From Lepus europaeus (lineage: Eukaryota > Chordata > Mammalia > Lagomorpha > Leporidae): a stretch of 64,000 nucleotides of DNA. A program made the position numbers and the translations under genes. This document shows positions 48,431 to 59,559 of the stretch, one piece after another. The notes beneath the pieces are model-generated. The model did not search any database. It was not told the origin of the DNA and worked only from the letters and a program-made list of their open reading frames with translations. Location: NCBI RefSeq assembly GCF_033115175.1, contig NC_084828.1:32114388-32178387 (forward strand). Direction: 5' to 3'. The number at the start of each line of letters is the position of its first letter. Position 1 is the stretch's first letter.

Positions 48431-51400
48431 GGTATCTTTTAGAAATTAAAATGGAAAGAGTTTTTGATCATAGAAATTGTTGGAAGGTGTCAAAGAAGCT
48501 CTTTCAGAAACGGACTATGGAAAACCCAACTTTTATGTTTTCTTTAATTTGAATTGTTGAAATTGACATCTGGTTGCTTGGAGGGGTGTCTAGTCCTGTA
48601 AGTACCAACATAGTAAAACTTTATGCTTTATGACTCCAGTATAGGAGGTTTTTTCTCAACTCCAATTTTTTAAACTACTTGTCTCAGTTATAGTTTGTTT
48701 CTTCCAGTCATCTTTTGTCTGCAGGTTCATCACTGACGTCACAAAGGTAGTGAATACGTAGCATTGCAGAATACTAGGATTTCTCTTTGCAGTAGTAGAA
48801 GTAACTTGTAACTAAAAACAGATGATTTAACAGAGATTTTTAAGAAGATATAAACATTTGTATCTCTTCTCAGTCATAATTTTGCTGAAATTTGACTAGT
48901 ATTGGCTGATGACCATTTCTTTTCAAATTATGTAGTAAAAAGTAGAAGTTCAAGACAAAGTCTTAGTTGTGCTCCAATATGTAGATTTTGATGTATGCAT
49001 ATATAGTAATATGTGTGTTTTAAAATAATTCTGTTCCTCCACTTTGCTGATTATACAGAACTCCACTGAACCTTTGTTATTTTGAACATGTATTCCAACT
49101 GATTCTACTTCATAATGGTTATGCTGTTAAATAATATATTTGAAAGAAAAATATTTTGAAATTTAAGGGCTCTTTAGTATCCAGCATACATTCTTAGCAT
49201 ATTGAAGGAGTGGTTTTTTTTTTTCCTCCCCTTTGTGTCAGTCTTCCTGAAAATATCCCTGCAGTATATGTGCTTTGTGGAGTGGAGGGGAAACATCTTA
49301 TAGCAAACACATATTCACATTTGGACTTATTTAGAGGAAAATTGTAATTGTTTTTGTTTTGAAAGTTTGAATCATTTTCTCTTATAAATAGGTTGCAGAA
49401 ATTTATCATTTATCAACTATTTCCATCAGTGTATTATAAAGCTTACTCACTGATTGTGTTTAAGTTATTTAAGTGATATCCTTGCCTTTGTGGTTTATTT
49501 CAAAAGTAAACCAATTTCCTTAGGCTCTGTAAGATACGGAGAATAGAGAATACAATACTGGTTTTCAGACGAGAGAAAAAGGAAGAAATTCTTTAAGGAA
49601 GAATGTTTAATCCTGGATGAGGTTTCTTGCCATCTCAGATGTAGATGAACAATTTAGTCACATCTCCATTTTGGTACATCTTTGTCACACATCCAGGCTC
49701 TGAGAATTTTGTGGGGAAAGTAAATGAAACAGTGACCACTTTGTTTCCTTACATTTCTTCTTTTCTGTAGGTGAGTATATTAATTTCTTTATTCCAGTCA
49801 CTCTTTGAAAACCTGATATTGCTTATGCAAACAGTTTTTCTTTTGATCCATGGTAATAGTCTCTGAAACTCAACTACAGAAAAATCTGGAGTGACACTTT
49901 TAAAGGTTTTCCTTTTTTATGGGTAAAAAGACAGATGAAATAAAACATTTTATTCCATCTGGAGAGGGAGTGAGTGTACCCTTAATGCCTGAAAGAATCA
50001 TCATCCTAAAAGATGGAGCGAAGAAAGAAAAGTAATTAGATCTAGGTGTACTAAGAACATTCTCGAGAAAGCCTTTAAAATAAAGGGGTATAATAACTAA
50101 ATCCCAGGGAAATGCAGTGGAATCTTGAAGAGGAGCTGAGCCTTCTGCTTTTAAGTGAGGCACCAAGAAACACAAAACATAGCCACTTTTGTTTCCTTAG
50201 TAACTCTCATAGCCCAAAAGTTCTGAGAGTTGGTCCACCCTGCAGGATTTAGTCTTTTCTCTTGAACCTGTCCAGGTTCTCTTAATAAGAGATGTGTTTT
50301 GTGATACACAGGCAAGAATTGAGTAAGAAGTAGTTGGAGAACTACAGCAATGGAAACTTCTGCCTCTTTTTCTCAATTATTCCATCATGGCATCATTATT
50401 TCTGATACTTTCTTTTTTGACAGTTGTAGGAGTATTTTGTGCTAGATCAGTAATCTAGGACCAGGACCAATCAAAGTTTGCGAAGAATTGAAGACATGTG
50501 GAAACCCAGTAGTTTAGAGTAGTAAAAGAAAGAGGAGAAACTCATGGAATGTCTTGGTACAGCTGGCTTTGTCTGATCCAGTGTATCTCTTTTTCTTCAA
50601 CTGATGCAAGATAATCACTCACCTTCACTAATGAACTGTGACTGAAGGCACTGTTTGATCACTTGCTCATTTTCTGTTAAAAATGGACATAGTGTGGGAG
50701 CTCCCTAGCCTTTAATAAAAAAATTTTTAAAAATAAAAAAAATGGACTTAGTTTGCTGGGGAAGGTAGATGCTAGTTGAATCAAGATCCCTTTATCAAAT
50801 ATTTTGCTGTCTAGCCCTCTCAGAAACAATAATCTGCTCCTAGTTTGCTAGCCAACTTCAATATAACCAGTCAACCACACTTTCTGCTACTTTTCACACT
50901 AATAATTCATTTTCCGTATCTACTTACACATACAGCTTGAATATCAGTTTCTTCTTTAAGATTTTGTCTCCTCATCTGATTCTTGTCATTGCTCTGTGGT
51001 TTGGTCCCTTATAATTAAAATACATACTGTGTAGATCATGTGTTGGGTAAAGATATTTCCTCTAAGCTTGCCTCATTCTTTATAAGGGTTCTCTTGACCT
51101 TGCTCAAGGTGAGTCATCTAGGGTTTGGACAACCATAGTGCAATTGGGTATTTATTCTTCTCTTCCATTGCATAAAGGTAACCCTTACTCCTTCCCTCCC
51201 CTATCCTCTGTTCTTAACATATGGAGTGTAGCCTTCATGTCAGTATTAGGAGCCTTATAGTTCTGAATGCCAAGAGTGTTCATGAGTAGAACATGTAGAA
51301 TACTTTAACATTTAAGAATTAAAAGATGAAAAAGAAAAAAAGAGAGAGAGAACAAACTATCCAAGAAGAAGGAAGGGAGAAGGCAAGAAGAGAGAACAGA

Positions 51401-52144
51401 GGACTGGGAGGAAAAAATATGTACATCTGATCCGGAGCAGCTCTAAGGCCAGTTCCACTAGCATTATGATGGGAACTCACTGGATGGATGTGTATCCAAT
51501 TCTGAGATATTATAAAGTATTAATAGTAAACCTTTTTGTCATCGTAGCACAATTACAATGAAAGCAAGGAAGTAGGTGGAGTGTACTCTTTCATAGTTCT
51601 TCTTTTTCTTCATTAGTAGGAAGACCAATATTTTGTTTTAATTTCTACATGAAAACAATAATGAGTCATCTTTTCTCCTAATGGTCATAGTCTGAATTGC
51701 CCTCTTTGAATATGAGAAACTGTTCTTATACCAGAAAATTGTAAGTTCCACCCTACCTACACATACACACAGAATATTTATGTTCATATATATTCAGTAA
51801 ATTCAGAGTGCAGCTGGCTGACTAGTATATTAAAAGTAGACTTTTAATATAGAGGGAAAATGACAAAAGACAATTTAAACTGTAAAGTTCTTCAACATCA
51901 GTAAGTTTCACACAGCTGCGGGGATAACTTGACGAAAGGACATGTGCAGCCAGATGGCCTGTGCTGGCCTCCTTCCCATTCCTGCAACAGATATGTATTC
52001 ACTCCCAGGGTAGCTCAGGGAAAGAGCTGATTATGGAATGAAAACAACCAATGTCCAATTAACCCCTGTTTTGGTCAGTGTTTCCTACACAGTTTGGATA
52101 ATTGGCATACTTTAGTTTTATCAAGGGAGGCAGCTGGTTAGTGC
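48431..52144. other. CSINE-free unique sequence
   Basis: About 3.7 kb with no recognised full repeat except the micro-insertion at 50696-50740. No exon could be supported. Confidence 0.5.
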
Positions 52145-52325
52145 AGGCCCCTGGAAATAAGAAATCTGAAATTCTGTTATCAGCTCTGCCCCTGCAAACT
52201 CTTCAGTATGACCTTGGACATCTCATTTACCTCTTTGTGGCATTAGTTTTTCCCATTTGAAAACTGGAGATACATGTTGATCTTTGACCACACATGAAGT
52301 AAATAAAGGCTCTGTAGGAAAAAGA
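52145..52325 (+). mobile_element. MIR SINE
   Basis: ATCAGCTCTGCCCCTGCAAA, ATGACCTTGGACATCTCATT and CCATTTGAAAACTGGAGATA. Confidence 0.6.
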
Positions 52326-52482
52326 GAAAACGATGTTGATGTTTACGTAGTCTTTTAAAATCATGAATCAAAAGGTGCAATTTGTCTTACATACTGTCAT
52401 TGAAGTGTCTTAGGAATGATATGATTCCGTAGAACAGAAGCTCCCTTGGTGAAGTGCAAGTACAGGGAGACTTTTTATAAAA

Positions 52483-52511
52483 GACAAACAAACAAACAAA
52501 ACAAACAAACG
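52483..52511. repeat. (CAAA)n microsatellite
   Basis: About six CAAA units, with one break, directly before the minus-strand CSINE at 52512-52783. Confidence 0.85.
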
Positions 52512-52783
52512 AAAAAAACACTTATTTGAAAGGCAGAGTTACAGAGATCTTCTATCCTCTGGTTCATTTCCCAGATGGCCAGGACGGCCAGAGCTGGGCC
52601 AGTCTGAAGACAGGAACTCCAAGCTTCTTCCAGGTCTCCCATGTGGGTGCAGGGGCCCAAGCACTTGGACCAGCTCTTGCTGTTTTTCCCAGACTGTTAG
52701 CAGGGAGCTGGATCAGAAGTGGAGCAGCCAGGACTTGAGGCACTGCAGGTGGCAGCTTTACCCGCTACACCACAGCTCCAGCC
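52512..52783 (-). mobile_element. CSINE with (CAAA)n at its tail
   Basis: Minus-strand copy lacking most of the AG tract, preceded by a (CAAA)n run at 52483-52511. It ends CACCACAGCTCCAGCC. Confidence 0.87.
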
Positions 52784-53235
52784 TGTGGGAGACTTAATAG
52801 AAGTGGGCAGCGGGCTCCTGAGGAACACAACAAGAGGAGTGTTCTGTACCTTTGTGAAACAGGAAAGCTGCTAGATAGCTCCTTGCCATCTCTTGTCTTT
52901 CTCATTTTGCCCTCTTCATCTCTGCTTCTCTTTAGGTACCTACTGTATTCTTTCCTCTCAGCATACTAACTTTTATATACTGATCTGTGAAATGTAAGCT
53001 TACCACAAAGTGAAGTTTTTTTGGTCTGTCTCTGAATTCCAGATCCAAAGAGAGGAAATAACTGGTCCAGTTTGGTCAGATTCCAGATGTTGGCCTATTC
53101 ACTTGTAAAGAACAGATTCTTTAGAAAAAAGATCTAGGGAAAAAAGAAATTATGGACATCTTTTTTATATGAAATTACTGCTTTTAATAAACTTATTTTA
53201 CAAGTTTATAAGAATAATAGAATAGTTAACATCAA

Positions 53236-53425
53236 GTGCTTTGAAAATGCTAGGGATTATATTAACGTTTTACATATATTTTTCATTTCATAGAATGGTA
53301 TTATTAAGTAGATATTATTAGTATTCCCCTATTACAGCTAAGGAAACCGAATGGGTAAGGAAATTGACCTGCTGAATTGCAAAATTGGAAATCCAGAGGC
53401 TATGCTCTAAACCACTGTGCTTTGT
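53236..53425 (-). mobile_element. MIR SINE, minus strand
   Basis: TTATTAGTATTCCCCTATTA, CAGCTAAGGAAACCGAATGG and AACCACTGTGCT. The open frame starting at 53385 begins inside it. Confidence 0.65.
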
Positions 53426-53574
53426 GATCTTTCCAGTAAAAACAAAAAATTTACAATTGCAGATTCAAGATTTTAGAGTAGAAAAAGTAATCCCAAATTC
53501 TCAAAGTGCTGCGAAAGTATTTGCTGTGCCAAATGTTTTTGAATCTATTTTTGTTACAGTCAATATAACAGGAA

Positions 53575-53700
53575 AGGCTGGAATTCAGACGAACTTGATT
53601 TAATTTTGGATCAGCTACTTATTAGACAGTTAACCAATCACTCAGTGGTTCTGAGGTTTTGTGCCCTTGTTTGGTAAAAGGTGAATGAGGATAAATTATA
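53575..53700 (+). mobile_element. MIR SINE fragment
   Basis: GATCAGCTACTTATTAGACA and TTGTTTGGTAAAAGGTGAAT in MIR order. Confidence 0.5.
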
Positions 53701-53862
53701 TATTAACCAGCTCCATGAAGAGAATCAAAGAAAATGTGTCCTGGTATTTTTGCTTGAGGACAAGGTATGACTTAAAGCACCTATGAAAAAATGGGGCTCT
53801 TTTATGACTCCTATACTTGGTGGGAGTCAACAGTCTATGGCAAAGAGCTCCCAGGATTTTAA

Positions 53863-54668
53863 TTTTTTTTTCAGTTGGAGGATAGTCACTGTTTATTATC
53901 ATACCAGATTACAAAAATATCATGGTGAATACCATCATTGATCCTTTTAAGAAACCTGTTGATCTGATCCTCCCTGTTGTCAATGTTGCTGCCTTCTAAA
54001 AGATGGGTGGTCTTTTTCTTCATCCAACCTCAGGAAGAAGTTAGTATGAAAGATTGCATGAAGTTATTTGCTTCCTTGAAGGAAGTGTTTTCCAACAGTC
54101 TAGGTCTTGTGAATCATATCCTGCATGCAAATGATGCCATAGTTACCAAGAGTTTGAGCAGTCGTGGTGTTATCTATTCACTTCTTTCTGATTTTGTCAT
54201 AGCCACACATACAAATTAATTCATTTACTACCGATTCAGGTACATCCATACAGTGTATGGTTCTACAGTCCTCAGCCTGTTCAATAAAGCCTTACTGAGC
54301 TAAACAAAAGTACTATTGGAAATCTGGCAAAGGCAGAAAAGCTGCAACACTTTCAGACCCTGGGACTCACGCCGTAGATACTTCTGGCCTGATGAAGAAG
54401 TTAATGAGCTTTTCTTGCCATCCTTTCCATTCGAGTTTCACTTTGGTGTATCTCTTGTGTTCCTTATGATAGTGATTAGCTTTTTCACGACACAGGCTTC
54501 CTCCTTGCCTTTTCAAATCATCATTTTGGGAAACTACTTTCTCAGGCACTTGGTCTTCAGCTCTGCAAAATCCCTGTGCTTTTTTTTTTTTTTTTTAAGG
54601 GTTTCTTGCCCAGCAGGAACCTTCTTTTACTTTTCAGCAACTTCCATGGATCCAGCTGGAAAAGAGGC
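53863..54668 (-). pseudogene. RPL7: RPL7 processed pseudogene, full length and decayed
   Basis: Read on the minus strand this is an intronless copy of ribosomal protein L7 mRNA (60S subunit component). It runs from the end of the 5'UTR (about 54668) through an ATG at 54645-54647 to a 3'UTR with AATAAA (minus; 53892-53897), about 20 bases before a poly(A) run (T tract 53863-53871). Recognisable pieces include EKA(N)HYHKEH in the N-terminal third and FKEANNF, KKKTTH and NREDQINR near the C-terminus. The normal protein is about 248 residues. The frame is destroyed by stops, frameshifts, a missing segment of roughly 30 bases after the RPE stretch, and loss of the normal stop (GAT in its place, 53934-53936). 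The lysine-codon run near the N-terminus has expanded to an A tract (T tract 54581-54598). No intron and the poly(A) show L1-mediated retroposition. A weak 8-bp TSD (GATTTTAA/GCTTTTAA) is possible. It cannot make L7. Confidence 0.92.
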
Positions 54669-55386
54669 TTTTAAAAAAATTATTTGGGGAGACCGAAAGT
54701 GGAAGACAGTATGGAGATACCTCAGAAATCTGAACATAGACCTACCAGCCATCCCACTCCTGGGAATTTATTCAAACTAAAATAAATCAGCATATGAAGG
54801 ACTTATCTGTACCCCCTTGTTCATTGCAGCAAAATTCACAATAGCTAAGAGATGGAATCAACTTGGATGTCCATCAACTGATGATTGGATAAAGAAATTA
54901 TGGTGTATATATACACTATGGAGTACTACTCAGCTGTAAAAAGAAAAATGAAATCCTCTCTTTTGCAACAAGATGGATGCAACTGGAAACCATTATACTT
55001 AATGAAACAAGCCAGTCCCAAAAAGATAGATACCATATATTTACCCTGGTCCAAGATAACTAATGGAGTACCTACAATATAATGTATGGGAGTGAAATGG
55101 ACATTTGAGATTTGATGATTATTTATAGCTCTTGTCTCCTCTGTTGGGGAACAGTTGTTTTTTTCTTCATACTGTTTGTTGAACTCTTACTTAATGTAGG
55201 GTTAACTTTATGACCATTAAGTAAACTGAAAGTAGATCTTTGTAAAAATTAAGAGTGAGAATGGGAAAGGGAGAAGGAAGAAAGATTGAAGCGTGGGCGG
55301 AAGGAAGGTAGGGTAGGAAGTGTCGTTATGTACCTAAATCTGTATATATGAAATACATGAAATGCATAACTTAAATAAAATTTAAA
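54669..55386 (+). mobile_element. L1 3' end (ORF2 C-terminus plus 3'UTR), 5'-truncated
   Basis: Plus-strand L1 remnant. It starts inside the ORF2 C-terminal region: the hallmark string PLLGIYSN is readable near 54755-54778, followed by the conserved stretch encoding STTQL and KMDATG around 54920-54985. A 3'UTR and a short A-rich tail (about 55370-55386) follow. Stops and frameshifts break ORF2. Its 5' edge abuts the 5' end of the opposite-strand RPL7 pseudogene. The same L1 region, inverted, lies at 26527-28033. Confidence 0.85.
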
Positions 55387-55397
55387 AAGAGAATATT

Positions 55398-55662
55398 TGG
55401 TGCAGAGATTGACACCTCTTGGAACGCTTGAATTTCATATTAGAGTCCTAGGTTTGAGTTGCCACCCTACTTAGATTCCAGCTTCCTGCTAATGTGCATT
55501 CTAGGAGGTAGCAGGTGGTAGCTGAAGTAGTTGGATCCCTGACTCCCCCGTGAGGACTCAGACTGAGTTCTAGGCTTCAGTTTGGCCCAGCACCAGCTGT
55601 TGTAGGCTTTTGGAGAATGAATCCTATGTTCAAAAAATCACTCTCTACTAAAAAATTAAACA
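55398..55662 (+). mobile_element. CSINE, old plus-strand copy
   Basis: Divergent copy just after the L1 tail: TGCAGAGATTGACACCTCTT in the head, GATTCCAGCTTCCTGCTAAT in the body, and an A-rich end. Confidence 0.72.
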
Positions 55663-55696
55663 CATTTACATGTTTCAAAAAAGGAAAACATGTGCT

Positions 55697-55942
55697 GTGT
55701 GCTTTTTTTTTTTTTAAGGTTAATTTATTCATTTGAAAGAGTTACAGAGAGGAAGGAGCTTCTTCCTAGTCTCTCATGTGGGTGCAGGGGCCCAAGGACT
55801 TGGGCCATCCGCCACTGCTTTCCCAGGCCATAGCAGAGAGCTGGATCAGAAGTGGAGCAGCTGGCGCTCAAACGGGTGCTCATATGGGAAGCCGGCACTT
55901 TAGAAGGCAGCTTTACCTGCTATGCCACAGCACTGGCCTCAT
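55697..55942 (-). mobile_element. CSINE with internal deletion
   Basis: Minus-strand copy in which about 70-80 bases between the AG tract and GGAGCTTCTTCC are missing. An imperfect TSD GA(A/G)AACATGTG(C/G)T is at 55684-55696 and 55943-55955. Confidence 0.88.
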
Positions 55943-55952
55943 GAGAACATGT

Positions 55953-56189
55953 GGTCTTACCTGCTGACTTATTCCCCAAATTCTCAAAACAGCCTAGGCT
56001 AGGCCAGGCCGAAGCCAGGAGCCGAGAACTCAATCCAGGTATCCCACATGGGTGTTAAGAAGTCAGCTACTTGAGCCATTCCTACTGCCTCTTGGGTCTG
56101 GTGCTAGAGCAGTTGAACCTAAGTATTCCAGCATGGGGTATGGGTGTCCTAAATGGCATCTTATCAAGTAGGCCAGATGCCCACCCCCA
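55953..56189 (-). mobile_element. CSINE, old minus-strand copy
   Basis: Degenerate copy: CTAGGCTAGGCCAGGCCGAA, CAGGTATCCCACATGGGTG and a terminal GATGCCCACCCCC. The tail part is missing. Confidence 0.75.
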
Positions 56190-56269
56190 AGAAGATATTA
56201 TATTCTATTTTGGGCAGTGAAGAATTTGTAAAGAATCAGGTCTTTGCAGTACCTACCACAGACTTAAGC

Positions 56270-56455
56270 CCAGAACTGTCTGTCTTTGTTAGAATCTTCA
56301 CAGAGCCACATTATGAACGATAAATCATTTAGCTTTGACACATTTATGAATGAAAAACCTTGCCCAAAGTTCAATAGTTGATAAATGAAAGAGCTAGAAA
56401 TTGAACCCAGACCAGTTTTGTGTGATTTGATAGAATCTATCACCCAAGTGCTTTG
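56270..56455 (-). mobile_element. MIR SINE, minus strand
   Basis: CTTGCCCAAAGTTCAATAG, AAAGAGCTAGAAATTGAACC and CACCCAAGTGCTTTGGC in reversed MIR order. Confidence 0.55.
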
Positions 56456-56579
56456 GCATGTAGTAATTATCTACTTGGATGATAACTTTTTTAAATGGGC
56501 ATGAAGAAACAGTTTCACAATTGTTGTTGACAGTTCAGGGGGAAAAAAAACCCATTTATTTCTTAAAGACTTACTTTCC

Positions 56580-56880
56580 GAGCCAACATTGTGGTGTAGC
56601 AGGTAAAGCCACTGCCTGCAATGCTGGCATCCCATATGGGCACCTGTTCTATTTCCGGCTGCTCCACTTCTGATCCAGCTCTCTGCTATGGCTTGGGAAA
56701 GCAGTGGAAGGTGGCCCAAGTCCGCCCTGCAGCCGCATGGGAGAAGCTCCTGGCTCCTGGCTTCAAATTAGAGCCACTCCAGCTGTTGTGGCTAACTGGG
56801 GAGTTAACCAGCGGATAGAAGACCTCTCTTTGTGTAACTCTGACTTTCAAATAAATAAATAAATCTTTAAAAAAAAAAAA
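56580..56880 (+). mobile_element. CSINE with TSD
   Basis: Plus-strand copy starting GAGCCAACATTGTGGTGTAG. The TSD AAAGACTTA(C/G)TTTCC is at 56565-56579 and about 56880-56894. The CT tract is mostly lost. Confidence 0.93.
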
Positions 56881-56978
56881 AAGACTTAGTTTCCCTGTTT
56901 CATGATTGGTTATTTCTTAGAATGAGTTTGATTTGTCTGATTTGGGGGAATAAATCTTTCCTTATGATACTTCCTTTT

Positions 56979-57201
56979 TTTAATATTTATTTATTTATTT
57001 GAAAGTCAGTTACACACAGAGAGAAGGAGAAGCAGAAAGAGAGAGAGAGAGGTCTTCCATCCACTGATTCACTCTTCAATTGGCTACAAGGGCCAAAGCT
57101 GTACCAATCTGAAGACAGGAGCCAGGAACTTCTGGTTCTCCCATGCAGGATGTCTGCACTGCAGGCAGCGGCTTTACCCACTACACCACAGGGCCGGCCC
57201 C
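56979..57201 (-). mobile_element. CSINE with internal deletion
   Basis: Minus-strand copy from TTTAATATTTATTTATTTAT to CACCACAGGGCCGGCCCC. It lacks the segment between TTCTCCCATG and the CACTGCAGGCAG head, about 100 bases. Confidence 0.88.
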
Positions 57202-57246
57202 ACTTCTTTCATAATACATCTCCAACCAAAAAGATGTTTTGAGTAA

Positions 57247-57604
57247 TTTTTTTTTTAGTTTTTAATCTTTTTAAGATTTATTTATTTATTTGAAAGAGTT
57301 ACATAGAGGAGAGAGAGAGAGCGCAAAAGAGAGAGAGAGATCTTCCAACTGCTGGTTCACTCCCCAATTGGCCACAATGGCTGGAGCTGTGCCGATCCAA
57401 TCCGAAACCAGGAGCCAGGCGCTTCTTCCAGGTCTCCCATGCAGGTGCAGGGGTACAAGGACTTGGGCCATCTTCCACTGCTTTCCCAGGCCATAGCAGA
57501 GAGCTGGTTCGGAAGTGTAGCAGCTGGGTCTCGATCTGGCACCCATGTGGGATGCCAGCGCCTCAGACCAGGGCGTTAACCCGCTGCGCCACAACGCTGG
57601 CCCC
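57247..57604 (-). mobile_element. CSINE with exact TSD
   Basis: Full minus-strand copy with a long AG tract (57306-57340). The TSD TTGAGTAA is at 57239-57246 and 57605-57612. Confidence 0.94.
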
Positions 57605-57726
57605 TTGAGTAACGTTTTAATATTAAATGGGTTTTAATTAATATCCTCTGGGGGGAGATAATTTGAAAAGGAAGTGTGATAAAATGCTTGATATTACCAG
57701 TATTTTGAAATATATGCTCATTTTTT

Positions 57727-58057
57727 CTTTTAAATCATTTTGTTTGCTTGAAAGGCAGAGTTGCAGAGAGGGAGAGATAGGAGGAAAGAGAGAGAGAGAA
57801 ATCTTCCATCTGCTAGTTTACCCCCCAAACTACTGCAATGGCCATGGGTGTGCCAGGCAAAACTAGGAGCCAGAAACTCCACCTGGGTCTTCCATGTGGT
57901 TGATAGGTGCCTAATCACTCCAGCCGTCATCTGCTGCCCTCCCAGTCCTGCTGGCAGGGGACTGATTGGAAGAGGAGCAGCCAGGACTTGAACTGGCACT
58001 CACAGCGGATGACAACATTGCAGGCAGATTAACTTGCTGTGCAACAATGCTGGCCTC
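57727..58057 (-). mobile_element. CSINE, divergent minus-strand copy
   Basis: Full-length older copy from TTCTTTTAAATCATTTTGTT to GCAACAATGCTGGCC. No clear TSD. Confidence 0.85.
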
Positions 58058-58474
58058 CACATACTTGTTCTTGTTAGGTTTGCAAACCAGAATTTACTAA
58101 CCTTGACTGGGGAGGGAATAATTCAAGGAAACTAAATCAATCTGATTAGTTCTTTATAAACAAATGTTAAATAAAGATCATCTCATATAAACTAAAATCT
58201 TCTAAAAATATGAATGTATTTAAATGTTTAAATCTTGTGTTTTCCTACCAGAAAACTAGTTGTACATATTTTGCAAACTCACATAACTTCCTGTGTAGGA
58301 TAGAGTATTTAATCTGTAATTTTGTATTATATTGAGGGTGGAAAGATGTCTCAAATTGGTTAGTAAGCATCATAAATAACATTATTGTTATCATTTGAAA
58401 TTGTAAGGTGCCTTACAAAATTATGACAGCCTGACCTCATGTTACAGACTCTGCCTCCAAGAAGTTGACTTGCT

Positions 58475-58605
58475 GTATGTTTTTACTGGAATGCTACACT
58501 CTGCCAGGTGCTGGGGTTGGGGTGTAAGGATAAAAAAGAAATCATTCTCACCCCTAAGAAGTTTGTACTGTAGTTGGGAGCCAGAAATTAACAAACCAAA
58601 GTACA
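58475..58605 (-). mobile_element. L2 3' end, minus strand
   Basis: CTGCCAGGTGCTGGGGTTGG followed by AAGGATAAAAAAGAAATCAT and AGAAGTTTGTACTGTAGTTG: the reversed L2 tail. Confidence 0.6.
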
Positions 58606-59355
58606 ATTTTATTTGTGAGGTGATTCAAAGATCTTAGTGTTGTAGAATCACAGAAATGAAAAGCTGTCCCCACCGTGGCTTTCAGGGAAGGCTGCCTCTG
58701 AGTTCCTGGTGCTTTGGCAAGGACCATGTGTGGCCGGTCTATGCCTGCCGTGGACCTAGCGTGCCTTAGACCTGGACAGCAGCAAAGCTGGATCTTGGAA
58801 AGCAGTTACTGAGTCTGTTACATCAAACACTTGGTTTTGTGCAGATGGACACAAGGGGAACGTATGCATAGCATTGCTGGAATAGAAATGAAACCACTGA
58901 AGGTTAGTAGCCTACTGATGATATGCTAGTGCGTTCATCTTCCTAATTGAAGGACATTTGAAAATTACCTATTGATACTTAAAGACATATTGTGCATATA
59001 CTGTTCTTTTTGTTCATTAATCTTCTGGAAAGGGACCCTTTCAGCTTGTTGACACCTTCCCTTACAGATGTCATCACCATTATCTGGGTGCACGGATTAT
59101 GCTTGTGGTAACATTTTTCTTCTGCAGACTGACTAGAACTAGAACCTTCAATCTAGAAATCTTTGTGTTCTGGGCCAGTTCTGGGAAGAGTGTATATCAT
59201 ATAATGCTTAGTATTTCTAGAAAAATCAAATCCATTCTTGATTCATTCATAGCCAGTCAGCATTTTTTCTTAAGTAGCCAATAAAGCAGAACATATTTAT
59301 TAATTTATAAAGGATTTATCTAAAAAAGGTTTTGATAGTATCTTTTGTATCTAGT
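58606..59355. other. Unique sequence
   Basis: A slightly GC-richer stretch (58670-58800) without any repeat or splice-bounded frame. Confidence 0.4.
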
Positions 59356-59370
59356 TATCTATTTGTTTTC

Positions 59371-59544
59371 TTTTTCTTTTTTTTTTTGGACAGGCAGTTA
59401 GAGACAGTGAGAGAGACAGAGAGAAAGGTCTTCCCTCTGTTGGTTCAACCCCCAAATGGCTGCTACGGCCGGTGCTGCGCTGATCTGAAGCCAGGAGCCA
59501 GGTGCTTCTTCCTGGTCTCCCATGCAGGTGCAGGGCCCAAGCCC
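59371..59544 (-). mobile_element. 5'-truncated CSINE with TSD
   Basis: Only the 3' half of the element is present (tail, AG tract and part of the body); the tRNA-like head is absent. The 15-bp TSD TATC(T/C)ATTTGTTTTC at 59356-59370 and 59545-59559 shows the truncation happened at insertion. Confidence 0.92.
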
Positions 59545-59559
59545 TATCCATTTGTTTTC

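Noticed and set aside
53977..54219. 80-codon plus-strand frame considered as a possible small protein
   Set aside because: It is the antisense of the RPL7 pseudogene C-terminal region.
54316..54780. 154-codon open frame
   Set aside because: It joins the antisense of the RPL7 pseudogene to the L1 ORF2 C-terminus across the junction.
55697..57201. Two CSINEs with internal deletions as a possible new deletion subfamily
   Set aside because: The deletions affect different parts of the element and so are independent.
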